Source: Lysobacteraceae bacterium (lineage in GTDB: Bacteria > Pseudomonadota > Gammaproteobacteria > Xanthomonadales > Rhodanobacteraceae). From it: a DNA stretch of 64,000 nt. Of the stretch, positions 39,022-48,924 are shown piece after piece. Where the stretch lies: the NCBI GenBank assembly GCA_004143945.1, contig SEHB01000004.1, positions 124,001 to 188,000 on the forward strand, written 5' to 3'. Below the pieces are notes generated by a model. That model saw nothing but the letters and a program-made list of their open reading frames with translations. It was not told the origin of the DNA and searched no databases. The position numbers were made by a program, and so were the translations under genes. Each line of letters starts with the position of its first letter. The stretch's first letter is position 1.

Positions 39022-40673
39022 ACGAATTGCAGGCCTTCGTGGTTGCCCCCGTGGTGTTGCCGCTGCTGGCCGCGGCCGTGTTGTTGCTGCTCGGCGACGG
39101 TCGTCGCCGCCTCGGCGCGATCATCAACGTGGGGGCAACGGCCGCCGGTCTCGCGCTCGCGCTGGTCGTGTTCCGCGCGGTCGACGCCACGCCCGGCCCT
39201 GGCGCGATCGCGGTGCACCTTGCCGCCAACTGGGCCGCGCCGTTCGGCATCGCGCTGGTCGCGGACCGGCTGTCGGCGCTGATGCTCGTGCTGGTCGGCA
39301 TCGTTTCGCTCGCGAGTGCGCTCTACGCGACGGCCGGCTGGTCGCGCGCGGGCGCGTATTTCCATCCGCTGTTCCAGATCCAGCTGATGGGACTCAATGG
39401 TGCGTTCCTGACCGCGGACCTGTTCAACCTGTTCGTGTTCTTCGAAGTCATGCTGGCGGCGTCGTACGGCCTGCAGCTGCATGCATCCGGCTGGCCGCGC
39501 GTGCGCTCGGGGCTGCACTACATCGCGGTCAACCTGCTTGCGTCGTCGATGTTCCTGGTCGGCCTGGCGGTGCTCTACGGCGTGATGGGCACGTTGTCGA
39601 TGGCCGACGTCGCCGACAAGATGGCGCTGGTGCCGGCGGGTGACCGCGGCCTGCTGCATGCAGGCGTCGCGATCCTCGCGATGGCCTTCCTCGTCAAGGC
39701 CGCGGTGTGGCCGCTCAATGCATGGCTGGTCCCGGCCTACAGCGCGACCAGCACGCCGGTGGCTGCGTTGTTCGTGCTGATGACCAAGGTTGGCGTGTAC
39801 GCGGTGCTGCGCACGTGGACGTTGATGTTCCCGCCCGACACGGCGCCGGCCGCGCAGTTCGGATGGCAGGTGCTCCTCGGCGGCGGCCTCGCGACGCTCG
39901 CGTTCGGCGCCTCGGGCGTGCTGGCATCGATCCGCCTCGACCGCATCGCCGCGTTCTCGGTGATCGCATCTTCCGGCACGCTGCTCGCGGCGTTCGCGTT
40001 CGGCGCGGCGTCGATCGGCGCGGCCGCGCTGTTCTACCTCGTGGGCGCCACGCTCGCCGCGAGCACGCTGTTCCTGCTGGTCGAACTCGTGCAGCGCACG
40101 AGCGCGGCAGGGCAGGCACGGCGTACCGCGTTCGCGGAGGCGCCGGACGAAGACGACAACCTCGATGACGACCAGCTGCCGCTGGTCGGTCGCGTGTTCC
40201 CGGTATCGGTGGCCGCGCTCGCGCTGGCATTCCTCGCCTGCGCGCTGCTGGTGGCCGGGTTGCCACCGCTGGCCGGGTTCCTTGCCAAGGCTTCGCTGCT
40301 CGTGGCGGTCGTGCAGCACGGCGCGCCTGGGCTTGCCGGCGACGGAGCGATCGCGGCGACCTGGCTGATGGTCGGCCTCGTGCTGTATTCGAGCTTCTGC
40401 GCGTCGATCTCGCTGATGCGCGCCGGCATCCGGCACTTCTGGGCCAAGGGCGGCGGCACCGCACCCGTCGTGCGCAGCGTGGAGGGGATCGCAGTGGTGC
40501 TGTTGATCGGCGCGAGCCTCGGCCTGACCGCGTTCGGCGAGCGCGCGGTGCGCTATACCGAAGCGACCGCAGCCTACCTGCAGGCGCCGCGTCCGTACAT
40601 CGACGCCGTGCTCTCGGCGCGCAGCCTCGAGCGTGCGGCGGCGGCTGCCCCGGAGCAGGAGGCGCAACGATGA
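39018..40673 (+). CDS. mrpD: Mrp antiporter subunit D
   Basis: 551 residues, a NuoN/NuoM-like antiporter subunit with about 14 helices. Typical segments are LFNLFVFFEVMLAASYGLQL (with the conserved Glu), FLVKAAVWPLNAWLVPAYSATSTPVAAL and the DRIAAFSVIASSGTLLAAFA region. MrpD and MrpA carry the proton channels of the complex. An insertion with many acidic residues (EAPDEDDNLDDDQLP) lies in a cytoplasmic loop near residue 375. Start ATG 39018 and the stop overlap adjacent genes. Confidence 0.95.
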   Translation: MNELQAFVVAPVVLPLLAAAVLLLLGDGRRRLGAIINVGATAAGLALALVVFRAVDATPGPGAIAVHLAANWAAPFGIALVADRLSALMLVLVGIVSLASALYATAGWSRAGAYFHPLFQIQLMGLNGAFLTADLFNLFVFFEVMLAASYGLQLHASGWPRVRSGLHYIAVNLLASSMFLVGLAVLYGVMGTLSMADVADKMALVPAGDRGLLHAGVAILAMAFLVKAAVWPLNAWLVPAYSATSTPVAALFVLMTKVGVYAVLRTWTLMFPPDTAPAAQFGWQVLLGGGLATLAFGASGVLASIRLDRIAAFSVIASSGTLLAAFAFGAASIGAAALFYLVGATLAASTLFLLVELVQRTSAAGQARRTAFAEAPDEDDNLDDDQLPLVGRVFPVSVAALALAFLACALLVAGLPPLAGFLAKASLLVAVVQHGAPGLAGDGAIAATWLMVGLVLYSSFCASISLMRAGIRHFWAKGGGTAPVVRSVEGIAVVLLIGASLGLTAFGERAVRYTEATAAYLQAPRPYIDAVLSARSLERAAAAAPEQEAQR

Positions 40674-41167
40674 GCGCGCTGCGCAGGCTGGTGCCGGCGC
40701 CGCTGACCTCGGCTGGCCTGCTTGTCGCGTGGCTGCTGCTCGCGCGTGCGCCGGGCAGCGTCGACCTCGTGATCGGCCTCGTGCTCGCGCTGGCGATCCC
40801 GCACGCGTTCCCCGGGCTGCGCTTCAACGACGCCAGGCCGCGTCGCCCGCTCGTGATCGCGCGCTTCGTGCTGCGCGTGTGCGCGGACGTCGTGGTGTCC
40901 AATGTCGCGATCGCGCGTGACACGTTGCGCTGGCGCTGGCGCCGTCCCGCGCACGCGTTCGTCGTCATCCCGCTGGAGCTGCGCCACCCGGTCGGACTCG
41001 CCGCGCTCGCGATGGTGACCACGATCGTGCCCGGCACGGTCTGGTCGGAACTCGCGCTGGATCGCAGCGCGATGCTGCTGCACGTATGGGATGCACCCGA
41101 TCCATCGGCGTTCGCCGTGCGCTTCAAGGCGCGCTACGAGCGTCCCCTGCGCGAGATCTTCGAATGA
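40670..41167 (+). CDS. mrpE: Mrp antiporter subunit E
   Basis: 165 residues. MrpE family: N-terminal helices (SAGLLVAWLLLARAPGSVDLVIGLVLALAIP) and a hydrophilic C-terminal half. VIPLELRHPVGLAALAMVTTIVPGTVWSEL and the closing DRSAMLLHVWDAPDPSAF are typical. Subunit E is small and needed for assembly and activity. Overlaps of 4 bp at both ends. Confidence 0.92.
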   Translation: MSALRRLVPAPLTSAGLLVAWLLLARAPGSVDLVIGLVLALAIPHAFPGLRFNDARPRRPLVIARFVLRVCADVVVSNVAIARDTLRWRWRRPAHAFVVIPLELRHPVGLAALAMVTTIVPGTVWSELALDRSAMLLHVWDAPDPSAFAVRFKARYERPLREIFE

Positions 41168-41442
41168 GCATGCTGCTGGTGCAGGCGATCGCGTTCACCC
41201 TGGTCTGCTACGCGATCTCGTCGGTGATCGTGCTGGTGCGGCTCGTGCGCGGGCCGCGCGCGCAAGATCGCGTGTTCGCGCTGGATCTCCTGTACATGCA
41301 CGCGGCACTGGTCGTGCTGGTGTCGGGGATCCTGCACCAGAGCGATCGCTACTTCGAGCCGGCGCTGCTGATCGCGCTATTCGGGTTCGTCAGTTCCGCC
41401 GCGATGGCGAAGTTCATCCTGCGCGGCGAGGTGATCGAGTGA
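41164..41442 (+). CDS. mrpF: Mrp antiporter subunit F
   Basis: 92 residues, three helices. The conserved RLVRGPRAQDRVFALDLLYM motif identifies MrpF; the Asp in the second helix is a family feature. The start ATG at 41164 overlaps the mrpE stop; an internal ATG (MLLVQ) is 6 nt downstream. The stop overlaps the GTG start of mrpG. Confidence 0.93.
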   Translation: MSMLLVQAIAFTLVCYAISSVIVLVRLVRGPRAQDRVFALDLLYMHAALVVLVSGILHQSDRYFEPALLIALFGFVSSAAMAKFILRGEVIE

Positions 41443-41819
41443 CCGGCGCATCCCCCGTGGTGGAGGGCGTGGTCGCGGCGCTGCTGGCGCTGAGCGGGCT
41501 GCTCGTGCTGGTGTCGGCGCTCGGCTTCCTGCGCCTGCCCGAGTTCTTCCTGCGCATGCATCCGGCGGCGCTCGCGTACACGCTCGCGAACTGGTGCGTG
41601 GCGATCGCGGGCACCGTGTATTTCTCCGCACTCGAGGGTCGCCTGCTCGCGTATCCGCTGCTGATCCCGCTGGTGCTCGCGTTCACCGTGCCGGTGACGA
41701 CGGTGCTGCTCGCGCGCGTCGAACTGTTCCGGCGGCGCCTCGCCGGGGCCCTGGACACGCCGCCGAGCATCACGCCGCCCGATGCGCTGCCGCCCGACGC
41801 GATGAGCGGCGACGGCTGA
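41439..41819 (+). CDS. mrpG: Mrp antiporter subunit G
   Basis: 126 residues from GTG 41439, which overlaps the mrpF stop. There are three helices; the conserved GFLRLPEFFLRMHPAALAYT is the MrpG signature (R-x-P-D/E-x-x-x-R-x-H). The acidic, Pro-rich C-terminal tail (TPPSITPPDALPPDAMSGDG) is unstructured. It completes a full A/B-C-D-E-F-G set, so the operon should encode a functional complex. Confidence 0.93.
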   Translation: MTGASPVVEGVVAALLALSGLLVLVSALGFLRLPEFFLRMHPAALAYTLANWCVAIAGTVYFSALEGRLLAYPLLIPLVLAFTVPVTTVLLARVELFRRRLAGALDTPPSITPPDALPPDAMSGDG

Positions 41820-41844
41820 ATCATTGCGGGGAGTCCGGACGGCG

Positions 41845-41879
41845 GACGGCCCATGCGGCGCGAGCCGACATGGGCCGTC
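41845..41879. terminator. bidirectional hairpin between mrpG and the ABC permease gene
   Basis: GACGGCCCATG (41845-41855) pairs perfectly with CATGGGCCGTC (41869-41879), 11 bp with a 13-nt loop. It lies in the 82-nt gap between convergent genes and could terminate both. No T-tract is present on either side. Confidence 0.5.
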
Positions 41880-41901
41880 GAGCGGGCGATGGAGCCCGCG
41901 C

Positions 41902-42867
41902 TCAGGTGTTGACCTCGATGCGGCGACCGCGCATCCAGGTGGCGGCGGCGACGAGCGCGGCGCCGACCGCCGCGCCGATCCAGAGGTTGGCGGTGCCGAG
42001 CAACGCATACACGCGCGCCGGATCGAAGCTGCGCATCACGTCCTCGTCGTCGAATCGAACCTGCATCGCGCGCCAGCTGTCGTCGCCGAGCCAGCCGCCC
42101 GGCATCACGCTCAGCAGCAGCCGCGCCGCGACGTCCTTGATCGCGACGAGGTTGTCGAAGTTCGGCAGGCCGAGCGCGCCGAACCAGAAGTTCAGGAACA
42201 CCGCGAGCAGCGGCAGCACCACCGCCCAGAGGAACGGCTTGCTGCGAGCGAACGCGGACCAGAACAGCAGCCAGCCGACCGTCGGCAGCGCCCACAGCGC
42301 ATCGACCGGAATCGTCAGCAGCAGTCGCCAGAACATGCCGACCGGGTGCGCGGCGGCGATCGCGGGCAACGCGTTCACGCCGTGCGCGGCGGTCCACAGC
42401 GTCACCAGCAGCAGGAACACCAGGTAGGCGGCGGTCGCGACCACGAACGAGAGCAGCGGGGCGAACAGCATCGCGGCGAGCGCCTTCGACAGCACCGTCG
42501 AGCTGTCGGAAACCGGCAGCGATTTCCAGAACAGCACGCTGCGGTCGCGGCGGTCGTCGTAGAGTGCGCCGAGCAGGTAGAAGAACAGCACGAAGAACAG
42601 CACGATGCAGGTCACCGCGCCGAACATGAGCTGCACCATGTCGAGCGCATTGCCGGCCTGGATCATGTCGTTGGCGTCGAGGCTCGACTTCAGCTTGTCG
42701 AGCGAGAAGCCGAAGTGCACGCTGTTGCGGCGCCCGACGACCTCGGCAGTGAGGATGCCGAACACGGTGACCACGAGGATCGTGACGCAGGTCCACACCG
42801 GCGCCCAGAAGAATCCGCCACGGTGCTCCCAGTATTCGCGCTTGAGCAGGAGGGCGAGCTTGTTCAT
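41902..42867 (-). CDS. ABC-2 type transporter permease
   Basis: 321 residues with about six membrane segments: VWTCVTILVVTVFGILTA, LMFGAVTCIVLFFVLFFYLLGAL, PLLSFVVATAAYLVFLLLV, WLLFWSAFA, AVVLPLLAVFLNFWF and the C-terminal LWIGAAVGAALVAAATW. A large extracytoplasmic loop follows the first segment. Cytoplasmic YDDRRDRSVLFWKSLPVSD matches the coupling region of ABC-2 permeases paired with YtrA-regulated ATPases. The substrate is unknown. Its ATG overlaps the ATPase gene stop. Confidence 0.85.
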   Translation of the reverse strand: MNKLALLLKREYWEHRGGFFWAPVWTCVTILVVTVFGILTAEVVGRRNSVHFGFSLDKLKSSLDANDMIQAGNALDMVQLMFGAVTCIVLFFVLFFYLLGALYDDRRDRSVLFWKSLPVSDSSTVLSKALAAMLFAPLLSFVVATAAYLVFLLLVTLWTAAHGVNALPAIAAAHPVGMFWRLLLTIPVDALWALPTVGWLLFWSAFARSKPFLWAVVLPLLAVFLNFWFGALGLPNFDNLVAIKDVAARLLLSVMPGGWLGDDSWRAMQVRFDDEDVMRSFDPARVYALLGTANLWIGAAVGAALVAAATWMRGRRIEVNT

Positions 42868-43721
42868 GCGTAGGTCCCCTTCATCGTCGCGACGAACAGG
42901 TCGGCGACGCTCGGTTTGTGCAGTTCGCCGAGTTCGGCGAGGCGCGCGCGTTCGACGCCGTCGAACAGGAAGATCGACTTGCCGAACACGTGGCGCTCGT
43001 TGAGCGGCTTGAGCGCGCGCGCGGCTTCGGCGCGGTCCGGATTGACCATCACTTCGGCGTACCGCTCGGCGACTTCGTCCATCGTCGCGGCCAGCGCGAT
43101 CCTTCCACCCTGGATGAACATCAGGTCGGTCAGGATGTGCTCGACTTCCTCGACCTGGTGGGTGGTCACGATGATCGTCTTCTGCTCGTCGAAGTAATCC
43201 GACAGCAGGCTTTCGTAGAACGACTTGCGGTACAGGATGTCGAGGCCGAGCGTCGGCTCGTCGAGCACCAGCAGGCGCGCGTCGATCGCCATCACGAGGG
43301 CGAGGTGCAGCTGCACGATCATGCCCTTGGACAGTTCGCGCACGCGCATGCCATGGGCGATCTTGGTGTGCGACAGGAATGCGAGGCACTTTTCGCGCGA
43401 GAAGCGCGGGTGCACGCCGGCGACGAATTCGATCGCCTCGCGCACGCGCAGCCAGCGCGGCAGCACCGCGACGTCGGCGATGAAGCACACCTGTTCCATC
43501 AGCTGCGCGCGCTGGCGGCGCGGGTCGAAGCCGAGCACGGACAACTCGCCGTCGAAACCGGTGAGCCCGAGGATCGCCTTCAGCGCAGTGGTCTTGCCGG
43601 CGCCGTTCGGGCCGATCAGGCCGACGATGCGGCCGGCCTCGATCTCGAAATCGACCGAATCGAGCGCGACCGTCCTGCCGTAATGCTTGCGCAGGCCGCG
43701 TGCGTGGACGACGGCGTTCAT
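42864..43721 (-). CDS. ABC transporter ATP-binding protein
   Basis: 285 residues. Walker A is GLIGPNGAGKTTALKAILG (residues about 35-53) and Walker B is ARLLVLDEPTLGLD. The ABC signature reads RELSKGMIVQLHLALVMAI, in which the usual LSGGQ is LSKGM, as in several ABC-2 exporters. The start MNAVVHARGLRKHYGRTVAL is preceded by AGGAGG (GGAGGAGGGCCGATGA context). An in-frame stretch to 43805 lies inside the regulator gene and is not used. It forms the motor of the exporter with the next gene. Confidence 0.9.
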   Translation of the reverse strand: MNAVVHARGLRKHYGRTVALDSVDFEIEAGRIVGLIGPNGAGKTTALKAILGLTGFDGELSVLGFDPRRQRAQLMEQVCFIADVAVLPRWLRVREAIEFVAGVHPRFSREKCLAFLSHTKIAHGMRVRELSKGMIVQLHLALVMAIDARLLVLDEPTLGLDILYRKSFYESLLSDYFDEQKTIIVTTHQVEEVEHILTDLMFIQGGRIALAATMDEVAERYAEVMVNPDRAEAARALKPLNERHVFGKSIFLFDGVERARLAELGELHKPSVADLFVATMKGTYA

Positions 43722-44095
43722 CGGCCCTCCTCCTGGCGCGGTGCGCGCATCAGTTCGGCGAGGTCGAGCCCGAGCCGCGCGAGCCGCGCGTGCAACGCGG
43801 GCCATTCCTCGCGCAGGAAGCGCTCGCGTTCGGATTCGAGCAACGCGGCGCGCGCGCCTTCAGTGACATACATGCCCAGTCCCCTCCGTTTTTCCACGAG
43901 ATTCTCGTCGACCAGTTCCTGGTACGCCTTGGACACGGTGATCGGATTGATCTGGAAATCACCCGCGACCTGGCGCACCGAAGGGAGCGGATCGCCCTGC
44001 TTGAGGACGCCGTCGAGGATCATCGCCACCACGCGGTCGCGCAGCTGGCGATAGATCGGCGTCGAATCGTTCCAGGTGATGCTCATCTGGGTCAT
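43718..44095 (-). CDS. GntR family regulator, YtrA subfamily
   Basis: 125 residues. An N-terminal winged helix at residues 10-80 (TPIYRQLRDRVVAMILDGVLKQG, DPLPSVRQVAGDFQINPITVSKAYQELVDENLVEKRRGLGMYV) is followed by only a short C-terminal helix pair for dimerisation and no large effector domain. That is the YtrA type, which usually represses its own ABC operon. It overlaps the upstream small gene and the downstream ATPase gene by 4 bp each. The likely operator is the palindrome at 44491-44508. Confidence 0.92.
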   Translation of the reverse strand: MTQMSITWNDSTPIYRQLRDRVVAMILDGVLKQGDPLPSVRQVAGDFQINPITVSKAYQELVDENLVEKRRGLGMYVTEGARAALLESERERFLREEWPALHARLARLGLDLAELMRAPRQEEGR

Positions 44096-44460
44096 TCCCG
44101 GTAGGCGCGGTGCATGGACTTGCCGAAGGAATAGTAGGGCATGCCTGTTCCGCCCCCGGCAGGCGCCGCCGAGTAGTCGAGCGAGGCGACGAAGTCGATG
44201 CGCTCGTCGCTGGAACCCGAGGCGGGCGCGCGCACCGTCACCGTCGCGAGCATCGTCGGCTCGACATCGGGCACGACCTGCACGACCGGAAGCGTGACGA
44301 CTGCGTCGTCGAGCGCGACCGTGGCGGCTGCGGGGGCAGGCAGCGCGGCGCCGAGGGTCGCCGCGGGTTCGGGAGAACCGGACACCAGGGCAGCGACGGT
44401 CGCGCCAGTGGCGGCGACGGCGAGCGCGAGGAGAAGGGTACGTGTCAGTGCAGCGTTCAT
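44092..44460 (-). CDS. small exported or membrane-anchored hypothetical protein, first gene of the ABC operon
   Basis: 122 residues, not recognised. The N-terminus MNAALTRTLLLALAVAATGATVAALVSG is a signal peptide or single membrane anchor. The rest is Ala/Pro/Val-rich and periplasmic in prediction (VVTLPVVQVVPDVEPTMLATVTVRAP), with an end of SFGKSMHRAYRE. No cysteine or catalytic motif is visible. It overlaps the regulator gene by 4 bp and stands directly behind the promoter. A membrane-proximal partner of the exporter or a sensor of its substrate are both possible; nothing in the sequence decides. Confidence 0.65.
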   Translation of the reverse strand: MNAALTRTLLLALAVAATGATVAALVSGSPEPAATLGAALPAPAAATVALDDAVVTLPVVQVVPDVEPTMLATVTVRAPASGSSDERIDFVASLDYSAAPAGGGTGMPYYSFGKSMHRAYRE

Positions 44461-44490
44461 GACGGCCTCGTCGGCGGTTGATGAAGTAGT

Positions 44491-44528
44491 GTTGTAGTTA
44501 ACTATAACACCATATTCGTGGCCGTCAA
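44491..44528 (-). promoter_or_regulatory. promoter with overlapping palindromic operator for the YtrA-type ABC operon
   Basis: On the minus strand TTGACG (44523-44528), a 16-bp spacer and TATAGT (44501-44506). The 18-bp near-perfect palindrome GTTATAGTTAACTACAAC (plus coordinates 44491-44508; 8 of 9 paired positions) covers the -10 and the start region. It stands out as AT-rich in a GC-rich region. Autorepression by the YtrA-type regulator is the simplest reading. Confidence 0.7.
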
Positions 44529-44556
44529 GGGGCAGGGACCCATGACCGATGGGGGA

Positions 44557-46440
<1,884 letters not shown>

Positions 46441-46531
46441 CCGGACAGTTTAGATGTTCGACCGCCGGCCCGGCAGCGGCGGCGGGAGCGGGCGCTGGCG
46501 CGGGACGGTCCGGATCGCAGCGGCGGCGCGT

Positions 46532-46560
46532 TTGCCATCGCCGGGCGCCCCGTACACAAT
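46532..46560 (+). promoter_or_regulatory. sigma70-like promoter of the FKBP gene
   Basis: TTGCCA (46532-46537), a 17-bp spacer and CACAAT (46555-46560), 89 nt upstream of the ATG. The -35 is 5/6 and the -10 is 4/6. The remaining leader is GC-rich. Confidence 0.45.
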
Positions 46561-46649
46561 ACGCGGCCCCGCATGTTGGCCGGGTCCGGCCACGCCGCGA
46601 CGCCGACGGGCATCCCCCGTCGATCACTGGAAAACCTTCAGGAGCAGAA

Positions 46650-47429
46650 ATGACGCGTTTCGTGCAGAAGTCCCTCGTGGCCGCGCTCGCCCTCGGCCTC
46701 GCGATCGGCCACGCGGTCGCCGCCGAGCCGGCGGCCAAGCCGGACGCCCCGGCGGTGAAGCTCGACAAGGCCAAGATCAGCACGATGGTCGGCATGGACA
46801 TCGGCAAGGGCCTCACCCAGATCAAGGACGACATCGACATCAAGGTCGTCGAACAGGCGATCGAAGCCACGCTCAAGGGCGAGAAGACCGCGCTCACGCC
46901 GGAAGAGGCGCTCGCGGTGCGGCAGGAATTCATGAAGCAGATGCAGGCCAAGCGCGTCGCCGAGCAGAAGGCCGCTGCCGAGACCAACAAGAAGGAAGGC
47001 ACCGACTTCCTCGCCAAGAACAAGTCCAAGGCCGGCGTCAAGACGACTGCCTCGGGCCTGCAGTACTCGGTCGAGAAGGAAGGAACGGGTCCGAAGCCGA
47101 AGGCGACCGACACGGTCAAGGTGCACTACCTCGGCACCAAGATCGACGGTACCAAGTTCGACAGCTCGTATGATCGCGGCCAGCCGGCCACGTTCCCGCT
47201 CAACGGCGTGATCAAGGGCTGGACCGAAGGCCTGCAGCTGATGTCGGTCGGATCCAAGTACAAGCTCTACGTGCCTTCCGAACTCGCCTACGGCGAAAAC
47301 GGCCCGGGCCAGATCGGTCCGAACGCGACGCTGATCTTCGACGTCGAACTGCTCGGCATCGAGAACCCGGCGGAAAAGCCGGCCGCCGCCAAGGCCGCCG
47401 AGAAGCCGAAGGCCGAAGCGAAGAAGTAA
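46650..47429 (+). CDS. fkpA: FKBP-type peptidyl-prolyl isomerase, FkpA/Mip-like
   Basis: 259 residues. A signal peptide ([25 protein letters not shown]) directs it to the periplasm. An N-terminal helical dimerisation domain (about 35-130; [46 protein letters not shown]) is followed by the FKBP domain (about 137-235): [38 protein letters not shown] and [16 protein letters not shown], with the expected active-site aromatic and Asp residues. The C-terminal [17 protein letters not shown] tail is a charged extension. It acts as a chaperone and prolyl isomerase for exported proteins. A strong terminator follows. Confidence 0.92.
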   Translation: MTRFVQKSLVAALALGLAIGHAVAAEPAAKPDAPAVKLDKAKISTMVGMDIGKGLTQIKDDIDIKVVEQAIEATLKGEKTALTPEEALAVRQEFMKQMQAKRVAEQKAAAETNKKEGTDFLAKNKSKAGVKTTASGLQYSVEKEGTGPKPKATDTVKVHYLGTKIDGTKFDSSYDRGQPATFPLNGVIKGWTEGLQLMSVGSKYKLYVPSELAYGENGPGQIGPNATLIFDVELLGIENPAEKPAAAKAAEKPKAEAKK

Positions 47430-47449
47430 TCGCGGCCGCTGCACACGCG

Positions 47450-47484
47450 AAGGCGCGCCGCGATCCGGCGCGCCTTTGTTTTTT
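47450..47484 (+). terminator. intrinsic terminator after the FKBP gene
   Basis: AAGGCGCGCC (47450-47459) pairs with GGCGCGCCTT (47467-47476), followed by TTTGTTTTTT. It is the clearest Rho-independent terminator in the window. It ends 13 nt before the ugd start, and the ribosome site of ugd (CCGGAGGAT) follows directly, so ugd needs its own promoter or depends on readthrough. Confidence 0.9.
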
Positions 47485-47497
47485 CCGGAGGATCCCG

Positions 47498-48841
47498 ATG
47501 CGCGTGACGATCTTCGGTACGGGTTACGTCGGCCTGGTCACGGGCACCTGCCTCGCCGAGGTCGGCAACGAGGTGGTCTGCGTCGACGTCGACGCAGGCA
47601 AGATCGCGCAGCTAGAGGCGGGTGGCATCCCGATCTACGAGCCAGGGCTCGAGCCGCTCGTGCGCGCGAACCACGCCGCCGGCCGCTTGCGCTTCACCAC
47701 CGACGCGGCGTCCGCGATCGCGCACGCGCAGGTGATCTTCATCGCGGTCGGCACGCCGCCCGACGAAGACGGCAGCGCGGACCTGCGCCACGTGCTCGAG
47801 GTCGCGCGCACGATCGGCGGCGCGCTCGCCAGGCCCGTGGTGGTCGTCAACAAGTCGACCGTGCCGGTCGGCACCGCGGACGCCGTGCGCGACGCGATCG
47901 CTGCCGAACTCGCGGCGCGCGGCACCGACGTCGCGTTCGACGTCGCCTCCAATCCCGAATTCCTCAAGGAAGGCGATGCGGTGCAGGACTGCATGCGCCC
48001 GGACCGCATCGTGGTCGGCGCGGACAGCGCTCGCGCGATCGAACTGCTGAAGACGCTGTACGCGCCGTTCAACCGCAACCATGAACGCTTCGTGCTGATG
48101 GACGTGCGCTCGGCGGAACTGACCAAGTACGCGGCCAATGCGATGCTCGCGACCAAGATCAGCTTCATGAACGAGGTCGCGAACATCGCCGAGAAGGTCG
48201 GTGCCGACATCGAGCAGGTGCGACGCGGCATCGGTTCCGATCCGCGCATCGGCTGGCACTTCATCTACCCGGGCGCGGGTTACGGCGGCTCCTGCTTCCC
48301 GAAGGACGTCAAGGCGCTCGCGCACATCGCGCGCGCGAACCGGTACGAAGCGAAACTCCTCGGTGCGGTCGAAGCGGTCAACGCGCACCAGAAGGGCAAG
48401 CTGTTCGAACTGCTGCAGCGCCATTTCGAAGGGCGACTCGCGGGACGCACGATCGCGCTGTGGGGCCTTGCATTCAAGCCGAACACCGACGACATGCGCG
48501 AAGCGCCGAGCCGCACCCTGCTCGAGCAGTTGTGGGCCGCAGGCGCGAATGTGCGCGCGCATGATCCCGAGGCGATCGGAGAGACCGCGCGACTGTACGG
48601 CCAGCGCGCCGACCTCGAGCTGTGCGCGCAGGCGTATGCGGTGCTCGACGGCGCCGACGCACTGGTCGTGGTGACCGAGTGGAAGGCGTATCGCGCGCCG
48701 GACTTCGAGCGCATCCGCGCCGCGCTCTCGACGCCGGTGCTGTTCGACGGCCGCAACATCTACGAACCGGCCGCGGTGGAAGCCGCGGGGCTCGCCTACT
48801 ACGGAATCGGGCGCGGCCGCAGCGTCGCCAGGCCGGACTGA
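47498..48841 (+). CDS. ugd: UDP-glucose 6-dehydrogenase
   Basis: 447 residues. It oxidises UDP-glucose to UDP-glucuronate with two NAD+. The Rossmann motif is [20 protein letters not shown] at the N-terminus. The catalytic Cys is in [16 protein letters not shown] (residue about 266). The catalytic Lys and Asn sit in [33 protein letters not shown] marks the UDP-binding C-terminal domain. UDP-glucuronate feeds exopolysaccharide, lipid A modification or nucleotide-sugar pathways. The gene stands alone between a terminator and the DUF1800 gene; gmd is 3.6 kb downstream. Confidence 0.97.
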   Translation: MRVTIFGTGYVGLVTGTCLAEVGNEVVCVDVDAGKIAQLEAGGIPIYEPGLEPLVRANHAAGRLRFTTDAASAIAHAQVIFIAVGTPPDEDGSADLRHVLEVARTIGGALARPVVVVNKSTVPVGTADAVRDAIAAELAARGTDVAFDVASNPEFLKEGDAVQDCMRPDRIVVGADSARAIELLKTLYAPFNRNHERFVLMDVRSAELTKYAANAMLATKISFMNEVANIAEKVGADIEQVRRGIGSDPRIGWHFIYPGAGYGGSCFPKDVKALAHIARANRYEAKLLGAVEAVNAHQKGKLFELLQRHFEGRLAGRTIALWGLAFKPNTDDMREAPSRTLLEQLWAAGANVRAHDPEAIGETARLYGQRADLELCAQAYAVLDGADALVVVTEWKAYRAPDFERIRAALSTPVLFDGRNIYEPAAVEAAGLAYYGIGRGRSVARPD

Positions 48842-48924
48842 CGCTTCGCAAACCGCCGATCCCCCCACAGTTCGCGCGTTGGAAACGTGTACGATCCCAA
48901 CGCGTTCGACGAGGGGTGACAGGC

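Noticed and set aside
44092-44460. TonB-like or lipoprotein identity for the small exported protein
   Set aside because: There is no lipobox cysteine and no TonB C-terminal domain; only an anchor and a Pro/Val-rich part are visible.
48842-48924. Promoter for the DUF1800 gene (TACGAT at 48890)
   Set aside because: The -10 is only a 4/6 match and no -35 stands at 16-18 bp, so I do not list it as a feature.
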